NCBI GenBank assembly: GCA_964448675.1
Contig: CAYUZU010000006.1
Location: forward strand, 124,001 to 188,000
Source: CAYUZU01 sp964448675
GTDB taxonomy: Bacteria; Planctomycetota; Phycisphaerae; UBA1845; Fen-1342
Direction: 5' to 3'
DNA length: 64,000 bases
In this document: piece by piece, positions 41,562 through 51,010 of the stretch
How the letters are laid out: each line of letters starts with the position of its first letter
Position numbering within the stretch: position 1 is the first letter of the stretch
Program-made: the position numbers and the translations under genes
Notes under the pieces: generated by a model
What the model was told of the DNA's origin: nothing
What the model saw: the letters and a program-made list of their open reading frames with translations, nothing else
Database searches by the model: none

Positions 41562-44360
41562 ATGACGGATTCTCCCCAGAATGAGCCGGCCCAGGAACCC
41601 ATCGCCAGCGCCGATGGTCCCTATGCTCCCACCGCACGCCAGGATGAGTACGAGCTTCCCATCGGCGGGTTCAAAGGCACGCCCGACGAGATCGAGCGCC
41701 AGTGGTATCAGCAGTGCTACGTGGGACGCGGCGACAGCATGTGGCAGCTCACCTGGCGCGCCGTGCTGATGGGATCGGTCCTTGGCGGCATCCTGTCGCT
41801 GACCAACCTCTACATCGGACTCAAGAGCGGCTGGGGCTTCGGCGTTGCGATTACCGCCTGCATCCTCTCGTACGCGATCTGGATGACGTTCTACAAGCTG
41901 CGGCTCGTCGGCACGCGCATGACCGTGCTCGAAAACAACTGCATGCAGTCGACCGCCAGCGCCGCGGGCTACTCCACCGGCGGCACGCTGGTGTCGGCGA
42001 TCGCCGCTTATATCCTCGTCAACAACACGACGCTGCCGCTGGGCACGCTCATGGCGTGGGTGTTCTTCCTGGCGATTCTGGGGGTGACGATGGCGATCCC
42101 CATGAAGCGCCAGATGATCAACGTCGAGCAGTTGCGCTTCCCCTCGGGCATCGCCGCGGCCGAGACGTTGCGCGCCCTGCACACCACCGGCGGCAAGGGG
42201 ATCATGTCGGCGCAGGCCCTGGGCATCGCCGGCCTGTTGTCAGCGCTCAGCAAGTTCTGGACCGAGGGGCTGCATCTGCTCGGGCTGGCCAAGTTCGAGC
42301 TCAGTACGATGCTGGGCAAGGTCAACAGCGCAGTGTTCGGCAAGTTCTGGACCGGCAACACCGTCGCGTTCGCCTGGGAGCCGATGTTCATCGCCGCCGG
42401 CGCGATTACGGGGATCCGCGTTTGCACCAGCATGCTCGTGGGCGGGACGCTGTGCTGGGTGTTCCTGACGCCGTGGGCACTGGACGCCGGCCACATCGAC
42501 CTGGAGATCCGCGAGCCGATTCCGGCGTTGCCGGCGACGGTCGAGTTTGCGCAGAGCGGCGACCTGATGCTGCACAAGCACGCGGAGTGGGTGCCCTACG
42601 CGCGCGAGTTGGCGTGGAAGGGGGTCATGAGCACCGAGCAGCGCGACACACTGCTCGCACAGAGTGACAATCCCGACTATGAAACGGCCATCCGACGGCT
42701 CTACGTTCGCTCGCAATACGACATCGCGGTGCCGCTCGAGGGGGTGTCCGTGACGATCCCGCCGAAACTGCGTGACCTGGTGCAAATCGACGCGGAGCGC
42801 GGGCTGGTGAGCAAGGGCCTGCTCAGTGTTGCCGACTACCAGAAGTTGCAGAGCCTGAGCGACGCACCGGCGTATCACGACGCGCTCGATGCGCTCTACG
42901 AGCGATCGCTGCTGCCCAGTGTCGAGCCGATGTGGGTGGCGGCCGACCTGCCCGTCAAGCCCGAGCGGCTGGTGTTTCCGCCGGCGCTGGCGTCGTGGGT
43001 GACCTACGACGGGACGAAGAACGCATTGCTGTGGCGCGGAGCGATGACAGCGGACCAGCGCGATGCACTGGCGGCGCTCAGTGACGACGAGGCGTATCGC
43101 GGCGCCGTCGCTACGTTGTTCGAGCGGTCGCAACAGCGCGGCTTGCCGGCCCCCCTGCCGGCGTCGGCGTTCGCCGTCGTGTCGTATGATGAGGCCGCCG
43201 GGCGCCTGCGAGCCCGCGGCAAGATCGGAGAGGACCTTGCAACGGCGTTGAAAGCGCTCAGCGACGAGCCTGGCTACCAGTACACGATTGAGCAGCTCGT
43301 TGCCGGCAGCGCGGCCGAGCGGGCCAGTGCGAACTTCCGCGACCTCGTCAAGTGGAGCCTGTGGGCCGGGGCAAGCTGCATGGTGACCAGCGCGCTATTC
43401 CTCTTCTTCTTTCAGTGGCGCAGCATCGTCCGTGCGATTGCCGGCCTCGGTTCGATTTTCTCCCGCGCCAAGCCTGGCGATCTCGAAGCGTTCCAACGTC
43501 TGGAGACGCCGACGTGGTGGTTCCTGGCCGGTCAACTCGTTGGCGGGGCGGGTATCGTCTACCTGGCGTACACCACGTTCGACATGCCCATCTGGCAGAG
43601 TACCCTTGCGATCGTGCTGTCGTTCTTCCTGGCCATCGTCGCGTGCCGTGTCTGCGGCGAAACCGACACCACACCCGTCGGGGCCATGGGCAAGGTCACC
43701 CAGCTCATGTACGGCGGCATTGCGCCGGGCAAGCCCAACGTCAACCTGATGGCGGCGTGCATCACGGCCGGGGCGGCAGACTCCTCCAGCGATCTGCTCA
43801 TCGACCTCAAGAGCGGCTACATGCTCGGTGCGAACCCACGCAAGCAGTTTCTCGCTCAGTTTGCCGGTATCTTCATGGGAACGCTCGCATCTGTACTCGG
43901 GTTCACATTGGTGGTGCGGACGGCGGACGACCTCGGTACGGCGCAGTTCCCCGCGCCCGCGGCGCAGGCCTGGGCCGCTGTCGCAAAGCTCCTCGGTGAC
44001 GGGTTTGACGCGCTGCACTACACGGTTGTCTGGGCGATCATCATTGGTGGCGCCGTCGGCATCCTGCTGCCGCTGATCGAGAAGCTGCTGCCGAAAGAGA
44101 AGTGGCGCGTCTGGGTGCCCTCCGCGGCCGGCCTGGGCCTGGCCTTCACCTTCCCCTGGTACTACAGCCTCCTGTTCTTCATCGGCGCGGTGATTGGCCT
44201 CGTCATCGAGAAGAAATGGCCCAAAGCGTCCGAGGACTTCACCTTCCCCGTTGCCTCGGGGGTCATCGCAGGCGAGGCCCTCATGGGCGTCGCGCTGATT
44301 TTCATCGAAAAGGGGCCGCAGATGTTCGAGCAGATCAGCAGCCAGCTGTCGGGTGGGTAG
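41562..44360 (+). CDS. OPT-family oligopeptide transporter with a repeat insert
   Basis: 932 aa, against about 600-700 usual for bacterial OPT proteins. OPT features: SLTNLYIGLKSGWGFGVAIT, NNCMQSTASAAGYSTGG, LRFPSGIAAAETL in the first half, and CRVCGETDTTPVGAMGK, LMAACITAGAADSSSDLL in the second. It imports peptides or metal chelates with protons. Residues about 335-590 are an inserted soluble region of four tandem repeats (starting near 342, 403, 477 and 535), each built around GxMxxxQRDxL, LSDxPAY and LYERS. The two membrane halves are joined normally around it. The next gene starts 2 nt after the stop. Confidence 0.92.
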   Translation: MTDSPQNEPAQEPIASADGPYAPTARQDEYELPIGGFKGTPDEIERQWYQQCYVGRGDSMWQLTWRAVLMGSVLGGILSLTNLYIGLKSGWGFGVAITACILSYAIWMTFYKLRLVGTRMTVLENNCMQSTASAAGYSTGGTLVSAIAAYILVNNTTLPLGTLMAWVFFLAILGVTMAIPMKRQMINVEQLRFPSGIAAAETLRALHTTGGKGIMSAQALGIAGLLSALSKFWTEGLHLLGLAKFELSTMLGKVNSAVFGKFWTGNTVAFAWEPMFIAAGAITGIRVCTSMLVGGTLCWVFLTPWALDAGHIDLEIREPIPALPATVEFAQSGDLMLHKHAEWVPYARELAWKGVMSTEQRDTLLAQSDNPDYETAIRRLYVRSQYDIAVPLEGVSVTIPPKLRDLVQIDAERGLVSKGLLSVADYQKLQSLSDAPAYHDALDALYERSLLPSVEPMWVAADLPVKPERLVFPPALASWVTYDGTKNALLWRGAMTADQRDALAALSDDEAYRGAVATLFERSQQRGLPAPLPASAFAVVSYDEAAGRLRARGKIGEDLATALKALSDEPGYQYTIEQLVAGSAAERASANFRDLVKWSLWAGASCMVTSALFLFFFQWRSIVRAIAGLGSIFSRAKPGDLEAFQRLETPTWWFLAGQLVGGAGIVYLAYTTFDMPIWQSTLAIVLSFFLAIVACRVCGETDTTPVGAMGKVTQLMYGGIAPGKPNVNLMAACITAGAADSSSDLLIDLKSGYMLGANPRKQFLAQFAGIFMGTLASVLGFTLVVRTADDLGTAQFPAPAAQAWAAVAKLLGDGFDALHYTVVWAIIIGGAVGILLPLIEKLLPKEKWRVWVPSAAGLGLAFTFPWYYSLLFFIGAVIGLVIEKKWPKASEDFTFPVASGVIAGEALMGVALIFIEKGPQMFEQISSQLSGG

Positions 44361-44362
44361 CG

Positions 44363-45214
44363 ATGCCACCTGTCGCGGACGACCCGACGCGGCCCGTGAC
44401 CACCGCGGGCGACGTGCCCTGCGATGGCTGCGGGTACAACCTCCGGACGCTGCCGGCGGCGGCGGACTGCCCGGAGTGCGGCCGGCCGGTGCGGCTCAGC
44501 CTGCGGCCGCTGCTGCTGCAGTACGCCCGGCCGGGCTGGGTGCGCTCGCTGGCGGTCGGGGCTTGGCTGCTGGCGGCAACGGCGGGGCTGGTGATCCTGG
44601 ACATCCTGCTGCGCACCCCGTGGGGAGCGGCGCTGCTCCGAGAAGACTGGCCGGCATTCTGGGGGCTGCAATCGCGAACGGCAGACGAGCGCGGCTTTCT
44701 CTACGCAATCGCGAGTCTCGCAGGCGTCTTGCTGGCAACCCGTCGTGAACCGCGTCGCCGCCGTGACCGGTCCGTCGACCAACTGCGCGCAATCCTGCGC
44801 TGGTCGACGGTCACGTTTGCGCTCGTGGCGGCGTGGGGCGCGGTCGCCTTGCAACAACGGGGCATCCTGCGGGCGCCCGGGGCGCTGACTGAGTTGGTCG
44901 TGCTTTGTAGCGGGTTGCCGGCGTTCGTGCTCCTGCCGGCGCTGCTGGCGGGGTACGTGGCGGAATTGGGGCGGATGATCCCAAGCGCAGCCCTGTACCG
45001 GGCGGGCACACGGGTGGCACTGCTGCACCTGGTCTGTGCGTCGTTGGCGGTGGGCACGATGGCCGCCAGTACCCGAATCCCGAAGTCCGTCGCCGCCGGG
45101 ATCCTCATCGGCGGCACGATACTGCTGCTTGCACTGCACGGCTGGCTGCTGGCGCGGGCGGCGTGGTGGATTGGGCGGGAGGTGGCCGCGGCCCGCCGGA
45201 ACGCCGCGGAATGA
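44363..45214 (+). CDS. Zinc-ribbon multi-pass membrane protein (paralogue 4)
   Basis: 283 aa, starting 2 nt after the OPT stop, so translationally coupled. Ribbon CDGCGYNLRTLPAAADCPEC, then LLQYARPGWVRSLAVG and about six helices. Close in layout to paralogues 1 and 2 at 31-34 kb. Its coupling to a transporter suggests a partner role, but that is inference. Confidence 0.78.
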   Translation: MPPVADDPTRPVTTAGDVPCDGCGYNLRTLPAAADCPECGRPVRLSLRPLLLQYARPGWVRSLAVGAWLLAATAGLVILDILLRTPWGAALLREDWPAFWGLQSRTADERGFLYAIASLAGVLLATRREPRRRRDRSVDQLRAILRWSTVTFALVAAWGAVALQQRGILRAPGALTELVVLCSGLPAFVLLPALLAGYVAELGRMIPSAALYRAGTRVALLHLVCASLAVGTMAASTRIPKSVAAGILIGGTILLLALHGWLLARAAWWIGREVAAARRNAAE

Positions 45215-45328
45215 CCGCCCGACCGCGGCCGGATCGCGTGGTTATCGCCCTTGCGAAAATCGCCGCTTTTCCCGAAACTACCGGCTCTGTTCCCCGCCTG
45301 AAACGTTTTTGTTACGGAGAAAGTGTCC

Positions 45329-46372
45329 ATGGTGGAAGCACGCAAGCCGGTCGTTCTCATTACGGGTGCCAACGGCGAAATCGGGCATGGTCTGCTCGAG
45401 TACTTCAGCAAGCAGGATGGCGTCGACGTCGTGGCACTTGATCGCCAGCCGCTGGACAAGGCGCTGCGCCCCCTGTGTCTCGACTGGATCACCGGCGACA
45501 TTCTCGATGACAACCTGACCGAACGGCTGGTTACCGAGTACGAGATTCACGCGATCTTCCACCTGGCCGCCCTGCTGTCGACGCGCAGCGAGTTCGCGCC
45601 GGAGACCGCGCACAATGTCAACGTCAACGGCACGCTCAAGCTGATCAAGCTCGCCCACGAGCAGGCCCGCTGGCACGGCCAGCGCGTGCGTTTCCTGTTC
45701 CCCAGTTCCATCGCCGCTTATGGCATGCCGGACATCGAAACGAAGAACGGCGTCGGCCCGGTGAAGGAGATCGAGTGGAACTTCCCCACCACGATGTACG
45801 GCTGTAACAAGCTCGCGTGTGAGCACCTCGGTCGCTACTACACCTATCACTATCGCCAGACCGCCGCCGAGTGGACGCCCAGCGGCGTCGACTTTCGCGC
45901 GATCCGATTCCCCGGCCTGATCAGTGCCGTGACGATGCCCACCGGCGGCACGAGTGACTATGCGCCCGAGATGATCCACGCCGCCGCCAAGGGCGAGCCG
46001 TACGGGTGCTTCGTACGGCCCGACGCGCGGATCCCGTTCATGGCGATGCCGGACGGGATCAAGGCACTGATCACGCTCGCCGAAGCGCCCGAGGAGAACC
46101 TGCGGCAGCGCGTGTACAACGTGGGGGCGTTCAGCCCGAGCGCAGGGGAGATTCGCGAGACCGTTCTTCAGGCTTTCCCCGAGGCAGAGATCAGTTTCGA
46201 GCCCGACCTGGCACGCGCCCGCATTGTCGACTCGTGGCCGGCGGACGTGGACGACACGCCGGCCCGCGAGGAATGGGGCTGGAAACCGGACTACGACTAC
46301 GACCGGGCCTTCAACCAATACCTCGTGCCGACCATCCGCCAGTATTACAAGGAGCAGGCGGCAAAGGCGTAG
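45329..46372 (+). CDS. NAD-dependent epimerase/dehydratase, SDR-type L-threonine 3-dehydrogenase-like
   Basis: 347 aa from ATG 45329 (GGAGA 8 nt upstream). Extended SDR: ITGANGEIGHGL nucleotide motif, HLAALLSTRSEF, catalytic YGCNK (Tyr and Lys). RFPGLISAVTMPTGGTSDYA and the PFMAMPDGIKAL region resemble the SDR-type threonine dehydrogenases, which oxidise L-threonine to 2-amino-3-ketobutyrate. UDP-sugar epimerase is the alternative. No kbl-type ligase gene is next to it. Cytoplasmic. Confidence 0.8.
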   Translation: MVEARKPVVLITGANGEIGHGLLEYFSKQDGVDVVALDRQPLDKALRPLCLDWITGDILDDNLTERLVTEYEIHAIFHLAALLSTRSEFAPETAHNVNVNGTLKLIKLAHEQARWHGQRVRFLFPSSIAAYGMPDIETKNGVGPVKEIEWNFPTTMYGCNKLACEHLGRYYTYHYRQTAAEWTPSGVDFRAIRFPGLISAVTMPTGGTSDYAPEMIHAAAKGEPYGCFVRPDARIPFMAMPDGIKALITLAEAPEENLRQRVYNVGAFSPSAGEIRETVLQAFPEAEISFEPDLARARIVDSWPADVDDTPAREEWGWKPDYDYDRAFNQYLVPTIRQYYKEQAAKA

Positions 46373-46393
46373 CCGCAGCGCCCATCGTCGCGA

Positions 46394-47224
46394 TCAGATG
46401 AACTCGATCGGCCCCGGGTCGGGCACGAGGCCCGCGGCGGCGGCATCGCCCAGCAGACGCCGGACGGCTTCGCGCCCGACCTCTCCGTAGTCGATCGTCC
46501 ATTCGTTGACGTACATCCCGACGAAGCGATCGGCCAGGTCGCGGTCGAGCCCGCGCCCGTATTGCAGGGCGTATTCGACCGCCTCACCTCGATGATCCAG
46601 GCTGTACTGAATGCTCGCACGAATGATGCGCGCAATCTCGCGACAATGCGCATCGCCCAGGTCACGACGGATCGTGTTGCCGCCCAGCGGCAACGGCAGG
46701 CCAGTGCGCTTCTTCCACCACACACCAAGGTCAATCACCTTGCACAGACCCTGCTGCTCGTAAGTAAGCTGGCCTTCGTGGATGATCAGGCCGGCGTCGT
46801 AGTGGCCCGCGGCGACCTCGTCAGGAATCTGGTCGAACATCACGACCGTCGGGTCGCACGCCCCCTGCCCCAGCATGAGCTGCAACGTCAGGTACGCCGT
46901 CGTCATCAGCCCCGGGACCGCGATGCGCGCACCGACGAGTTCGACCAGCTCTACCGGCTGCTTCGCGACGATCATGGGGCCGTAATCGTCCCCCATGCTC
47001 GAGCCGCACGCGGTGAGAACGTACTTGTCCTTGACGTACGGATAGGCGTGGATGCTGATCGCGGTGACTTCGTACTCGCCGCGGGTGGCACGCTCGTTGA
47101 GCGATTGGATATCTTCGAGAATGTGCTCGAACTCGTACGGCCCGGGGTCGACGCCGCCGCTGGAAAGTCCATAGAACATGAACGCGTCGTCGGGGTCGGG
47201 GCTGTGCGCGATGCGGATACGCAT
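46394..47224 (-). CDS. MqnA/MqnD-family protein (1,4-dihydroxy-6-naphthoate synthase-like)
   Basis: 276 aa from ATG 47224 (AAGGA 8 nt upstream). IAHSPDPDDAFMFYGL is the family opening and QLMLGQGACDPTVVMFDQIP, AGLIIHEGQLTYE, LPLPLGGN complete it. MqnD cleaves cyclic dehypoxanthine futalosine in the futalosine route to menaquinone. Related solute-binding-like members exist, so the exact step is not certain. It lies just before the respiratory oxidase operon, consistent with a quinone role. Convergent with the SDR gene, 21 bp between stops. Confidence 0.82.
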   Translation of the reverse strand: MRIRIAHSPDPDDAFMFYGLSSGGVDPGPYEFEHILEDIQSLNERATRGEYEVTAISIHAYPYVKDKYVLTACGSSMGDDYGPMIVAKQPVELVELVGARIAVPGLMTTAYLTLQLMLGQGACDPTVVMFDQIPDEVAAGHYDAGLIIHEGQLTYEQQGLCKVIDLGVWWKKRTGLPLPLGGNTIRRDLGDAHCREIARIIRASIQYSLDHRGEAVEYALQYGRGLDRDLADRFVGMYVNEWTIDYGEVGREAVRRLLGDAAAAGLVPDPGPIEFI

Positions 47225-47285
47225 GGGGGTTCCTTGTTCGGCCGGGAAACACGAACGGCGATTACAGCGCAATAGTATGCCCGAT

Positions 47286-47855
47286 TCACGGCGGCGGCGC
47301 AAGCGAGGACACAGTCCAGGGCTGGCGGCGGTCCTGGGTCCGCTCGCGGACCTGGGCAACCAGTGCAGCATCAACGGGGGGCGCGTCGTTTTCCCACGCA
47401 CCGCGCGTGTAGCTGAGCACCGCGGCCAGACGTTCATCATCGAGCACACGCCAGCCGGGCATGAGCTGGTCATACACGACGCCGCGAACCTCAATCGGCC
47501 CCTGTAGACCGTCCAGCACGATTCGTGCCAGACGGTCCGGGTCGCCCGTCACCCACTGCGAGCCGGCCAGCGGCGGGGTCGTGCCCGGCACACCCTGCCC
47601 GTCGATCTGGTGACAGCCGAGACAGAGGTTGTACGTTCGTCGGCCCAAGCGGTCGGCAGCGGCGGTTTGCGTCGTGGCAACGGGGCCAATCGCCGCCGCC
47701 GGTGTGCGTCGATCGGGCACCCCGCCTCGAAAGCCAGCGCTGTACGTCCCCACGTACCACCCCCCCCACGCCACCAGAATCAGCGCAAAGATCACCAGCA
47801 CCACCGGCAGCGGACCCTGCCCCTCGCGCGGACGTATCGTCGTGTCGCCGTTCAT
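47286..47855 (-). CDS. Membrane-anchored monohaem cytochrome c (cbb3 third-subunit-like)
   Basis: 189 aa. One N-terminal helix (LPVVLVIFALILVAWGGWYV), then a class I cytochrome c domain with CLGCH and LMPGW as likely Met ligand. ATG overlaps the stop of the CcoO-like gene (ATGA). Canonical CcoP has two haems; this has one. It faces the periplasm and probably passes electrons to the oxidase. Confidence 0.85.
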   Translation of the reverse strand: MNGDTTIRPREGQGPLPVVLVIFALILVAWGGWYVGTYSAGFRGGVPDRRTPAAAIGPVATTQTAAADRLGRRTYNLCLGCHQIDGQGVPGTTPPLAGSQWVTGDPDRLARIVLDGLQGPIEVRGVVYDQLMPGWRVLDDERLAAVLSYTRGAWENDAPPVDAALVAQVRERTQDRRQPWTVSSLAPPP

Positions 47856-48460
47856 TCGGGCACCTCCGGCACGGGCGTATCGCGGCACAGGCTGCGCAGG
47901 TAGGCGACCAGTGCGACGGCATCCTCGCGCGGGACGAGTACCACGCCGGGCTCCCGCTCGTCGTCCGGCCGTTGCAAGGCGTGCGCGGGCGGGCCCACGA
48001 GAATCCGACGCCGCTCGAACAGGAAGCGGTGTGGCGGCATGATCGAACCCGGCGTCGTACGTCGTGGGTCGTAGAGATGCAGGTAGTGCCAGGTATCGCT
48101 CGGTTGGCGCAGACCGATGTTGGCGAGGTCTGGGCCGGTGCGGGCGGTGCCGAGAAGGACGGGCTGTTCATACAGATAATCGCGCGCGGTCGTTTGACGC
48201 AGCCCCCAGCCGCGGTCCAGGTCGCTGCCGTAGTCCGCGGCGCGCACCTGCTGTGAATGGCAATAGAGGCAACCGAGACTGACATAGACATCACGGCCGG
48301 CCTGCTCGCGCCCGTCGATCGTGCGGGGGTAGCTCTGGCCAGCATCGTTGACCACAGGCTCGAGCGCCATGAGTTGCCGTTGCGGCACGACGACCACGGC
48401 AACCATCGAACTGACGGCGGCCAGGACGGCGACCGCGTACAGCAGCATTGCGCGATTCAT
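47852..48460 (-). CDS. ccoO: cbb3-type oxidase subunit II (monohaem cytochrome c)
   Basis: 202 aa. N-terminal membrane anchor, then GCLYCHSQQVR (C64, C67, H68), the CcoO signature, and GSIMPPHRFLF with the Met ligand. Overlaps both neighbours by 4 nt (ATGA). Carries electrons to subunit I. Confidence 0.9.
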   Translation of the reverse strand: MNRAMLLYAVAVLAAVSSMVAVVVVPQRQLMALEPVVNDAGQSYPRTIDGREQAGRDVYVSLGCLYCHSQQVRAADYGSDLDRGWGLRQTTARDYLYEQPVLLGTARTGPDLANIGLRQPSDTWHYLHLYDPRRTTPGSIMPPHRFLFERRRILVGPPAHALQRPDDEREPGVVLVPREDAVALVAYLRSLCRDTPVPEVPE

Positions 48461-49884
48461 GTCCGGCCCCCATTCATAACGTCGGTGCGCGCCAGCAGGT
48501 GTCGCAGCAGCAGCCAGATGAAGCAGCCATGGCCGATCAACATGAGATAGCCGGCGGCGCTGCGCAGGCCCAGGTAGGGAATCGTCACGACCACAGCCTC
48601 GATGAACGGCACCTTGGCATCCTGCAACAGCACACCCTGGTGTAGCCCACCGGCCGTCAAGCCGAGCCAGTACAGCGCCACGCCAATACCGCTGCACCAG
48701 AAATGAACGCGCATGACGAGCGGGGCGACGTCGCGGCCGCTGATCCGCGGCAGGATGTAGTACGCGGTGCCGAAGAGCGTCATCGTGATGAACGCATAGA
48801 CTCCGAGGTGCGCGTGTGCGACGGTGTAATGCGTGAAGTGTGTCAGGCCGTTGACGCTGCGCAGCGATTGCAGCGCACCTTGCACGCCGACGAGGGCGTA
48901 GCTCATGGCGCCGAACACGACGAAACGCAGCGGCAGGCTGTCACGCAGCCGCGCGAAGTGGCCACGCATGGTCAGGTGCAGGTTCAGCGCAATCGCCGCC
49001 ACCGGGATCAGCAGCAGCACGCTGCTGACCACGCCCACACTGATCAACCACGCCGGCATCGGCCCGCCGATCAGGTGGTGCATCCCCGCGGCGGCATACA
49101 CGAGGATGAGCGTCCAGAAGCCGAAGAGCGAAAGCGCTTCGCTGTGCAGCGGGACATCGAGAATCAGCGGGATGAGATAGTAGGCGGCGGCGAGGCCGAT
49201 CGGCGTCAGCCAGAGACACAGGACGTTGTGCGTGTACCACCAGTTGACTGCCGCGAGACCGACGCCGTGGATACCGCCACCCTCGAGCAGGCCGTTCGCA
49301 ATCAGCAAGAGCAGCGGAAACCACAGCAGCGCCGACAAGGCGTACCACTGTGTGACGTAGAGGCCGCGCACGCGACGCCGCCCGAGCATCAAAAGCGATA
49401 CGAACGCAACCAGCAAGAGCACGCCCGCCAGCGGCAACGACCAGAGTGCGGGCAGTTCAAGCCATTCGACGCCGCGCGCAGCGCCGGTGAGGATGGCGCC
49501 GGTTCCGATCAGGATGGCGGCATTCCACGTGAAACACGCGGCCGCCAACAAGTCACCCAGCGGGAGACGCGTGCCGCAAAGCCGCGCCTGAAACCACAAC
49601 AGGACGCCAATGCCCGCCAGACTCCCCCAGCCGTAGATCATGGTCACGAGGTGTGCCGGACGGACGCGGCCAAAGGTCAGCCAGGACTGGTCGGCGAAGA
49701 AGTCGGGCGTGTGCAGCTTGATGGCGGCCAGCATGGCCAGCAGCGAGCCGATGCACAGCCAACCACCCGCACTGAGCAGGAACACCCGCAGCATGGGCGC
49801 GCACGACGCATCGATCTCGGCGGCGGTGGGGATGCCGTGCGTCGCGGCCGGGGCCGTCGGTGTTGCCGGGCTGAGCGCGGTCAA
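48457..49884 (-). CDS. ccoN: cbb3-type cytochrome c oxidase subunit I
   Basis: 475 aa from a TTG at 49884 (GGAG about 8 nt upstream). About 12 helices. All six haem/copper His ligands are present: H78 (RPAHLV), H219 (WWYTHN), H269 and H270 (GMHHLIG), H357 and H359 (VAHAHLG). Y263, in VYAAAGMHH, aligns with the cross-linked active-site Tyr of cbb3 enzymes. Reduces O2 at high affinity in the inner membrane. First gene of a three-gene operon with no ccoQ. Confidence 0.92.
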   Translation of the reverse strand: MTALSPATPTAPAATHGIPTAAEIDASCAPMLRVFLLSAGGWLCIGSLLAMLAAIKLHTPDFFADQSWLTFGRVRPAHLVTMIYGWGSLAGIGVLLWFQARLCGTRLPLGDLLAAACFTWNAAILIGTGAILTGAARGVEWLELPALWSLPLAGVLLLVAFVSLLMLGRRRVRGLYVTQWYALSALLWFPLLLLIANGLLEGGGIHGVGLAAVNWWYTHNVLCLWLTPIGLAAAYYLIPLILDVPLHSEALSLFGFWTLILVYAAAGMHHLIGGPMPAWLISVGVVSSVLLLIPVAAIALNLHLTMRGHFARLRDSLPLRFVVFGAMSYALVGVQGALQSLRSVNGLTHFTHYTVAHAHLGVYAFITMTLFGTAYYILPRISGRDVAPLVMRVHFWCSGIGVALYWLGLTAGGLHQGVLLQDAKVPFIEAVVVTIPYLGLRSAAGYLMLIGHGCFIWLLLRHLLARTDVMNGGRT

Positions 49885-50003
49885 GCGGGGACTCCGAGCT
49901 GAAGCAGCGTCGCCAGCTTATCGCGAAACACAGCCGCAAGGGAAGCGCCGCGGCGGCGCGCGCCGTCCGGGGTCGCGGTGGCGGGACGACACGGGCCGGC
50001 CGC

Positions 50004-50879
50004 TCACCAGCCGAGCAGCACGGACATGATGAACTGCGCGACGTACTCGAGGCAGGTGTTGTAGAGCACAAAGATGCCGAGCAGGGCAAGGGCGGCGGCG
50101 GGGAGGGCCATGGCGATCGGCCACATGCGGCGGCGCAGGCGGGCGTAGTAGACGCAGGTCAGGCCGGCGAGCCAGAGGGTCACCTGTGACCACGCGACGA
50201 GAGCGGCCCAGGTCGGCTGGTAGTAGTCCCCCATCAGGATTGATGACGACGGGCTGGGCACCGTGCCGGACAGGATGGCGACGAAATCGCTGAGCAGAAA
50301 GACGGGCGGGCCGGTGCACCACTCGGTGACGACGATGGCGGAGGTGTAGCCGCCGACGGCCAGCCAGAACGCGTACGAGGCCCCCATGCGTTTCCAGTTG
50401 GCGACGTCGATCAGCATGAGCCAGCCGGCCTGCACGGGGAGATAGATCAGGATGGTGATGAGCCACGTCCCGTAGGTGGCGAAATCCGGGTCGAAGAGCA
50501 GATACACGGGTGTACCGGCGAGGCAGATGCCGGCGAAAAACAGTCCGTCGCGCAGCCGCACGCGGATCACGGCCTGTTGCGCGAAGCGCCAGGGCAGAAA
50601 CAGCACGGTCAGCCAGGTGACCAGCCAGCCCACGATGCGGCCGCGGCCGTTGGCGCCTTCGAAGGCGATCTGCGGCGTGGGGCGAAGCATCAGGCGCGGG
50701 TCGTCCCAGGCGAAGGTCTCGCCGCACTCCGGGCAGCGCGGCATGGCGAGCCCGGTGAGGTTGTACTCGCAACGCGGGCAGCGCAGGCCGGCGTCGTCGA
50801 GGGTGCCGCTGCGGACTGGCCGCTCGAGCGGTGCGGCCGCGGATGGGGACCCAACGTTTTCGGTGCGGGTTCTGTCCAT
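50004..50879 (-). CDS. Zinc-ribbon multi-pass membrane protein (paralogue 5)
   Basis: 291 aa. Ribbon CPRCEYNLTGLAMPRCPEC at residues 34-52 followed by about six helices of a Yip1-like or related type. It shares the ribbon with the four other proteins, but the membrane part is different. Function unknown. It is upstream of the oxidase operon on the same strand, with a 119-bp gap. Confidence 0.7.
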   Translation of the reverse strand: MDRTRTENVGSPSAAAPLERPVRSGTLDDAGLRCPRCEYNLTGLAMPRCPECGETFAWDDPRLMLRPTPQIAFEGANGRGRIVGWLVTWLTVLFLPWRFAQQAVIRVRLRDGLFFAGICLAGTPVYLLFDPDFATYGTWLITILIYLPVQAGWLMLIDVANWKRMGASYAFWLAVGGYTSAIVVTEWCTGPPVFLLSDFVAILSGTVPSPSSSILMGDYYQPTWAALVAWSQVTLWLAGLTCVYYARLRRRMWPIAMALPAAALALLGIFVLYNTCLEYVAQFIMSVLLGW

Positions 50880-51010
50880 GACTAGGCCGGGCGGCTATCC
50901 TACCGGGGATGACGGCTCGCCGTCAGTTGCGGCTGGTGGTTTCGAGCGCCCAACCGCCTGGTACGAGAATACCTTCGGCAGCGTGCGCCGTGCCGATTCA
51001 GGAGAACGCG

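Noticed and set aside
44102..44362. N-terminal extension of the fourth zinc-ribbon protein into the OPT gene
   Set aside because: The extension is a shadow of OPT coding; ATG 44363 directly precedes the ribbon and matches the lengths of its paralogues.
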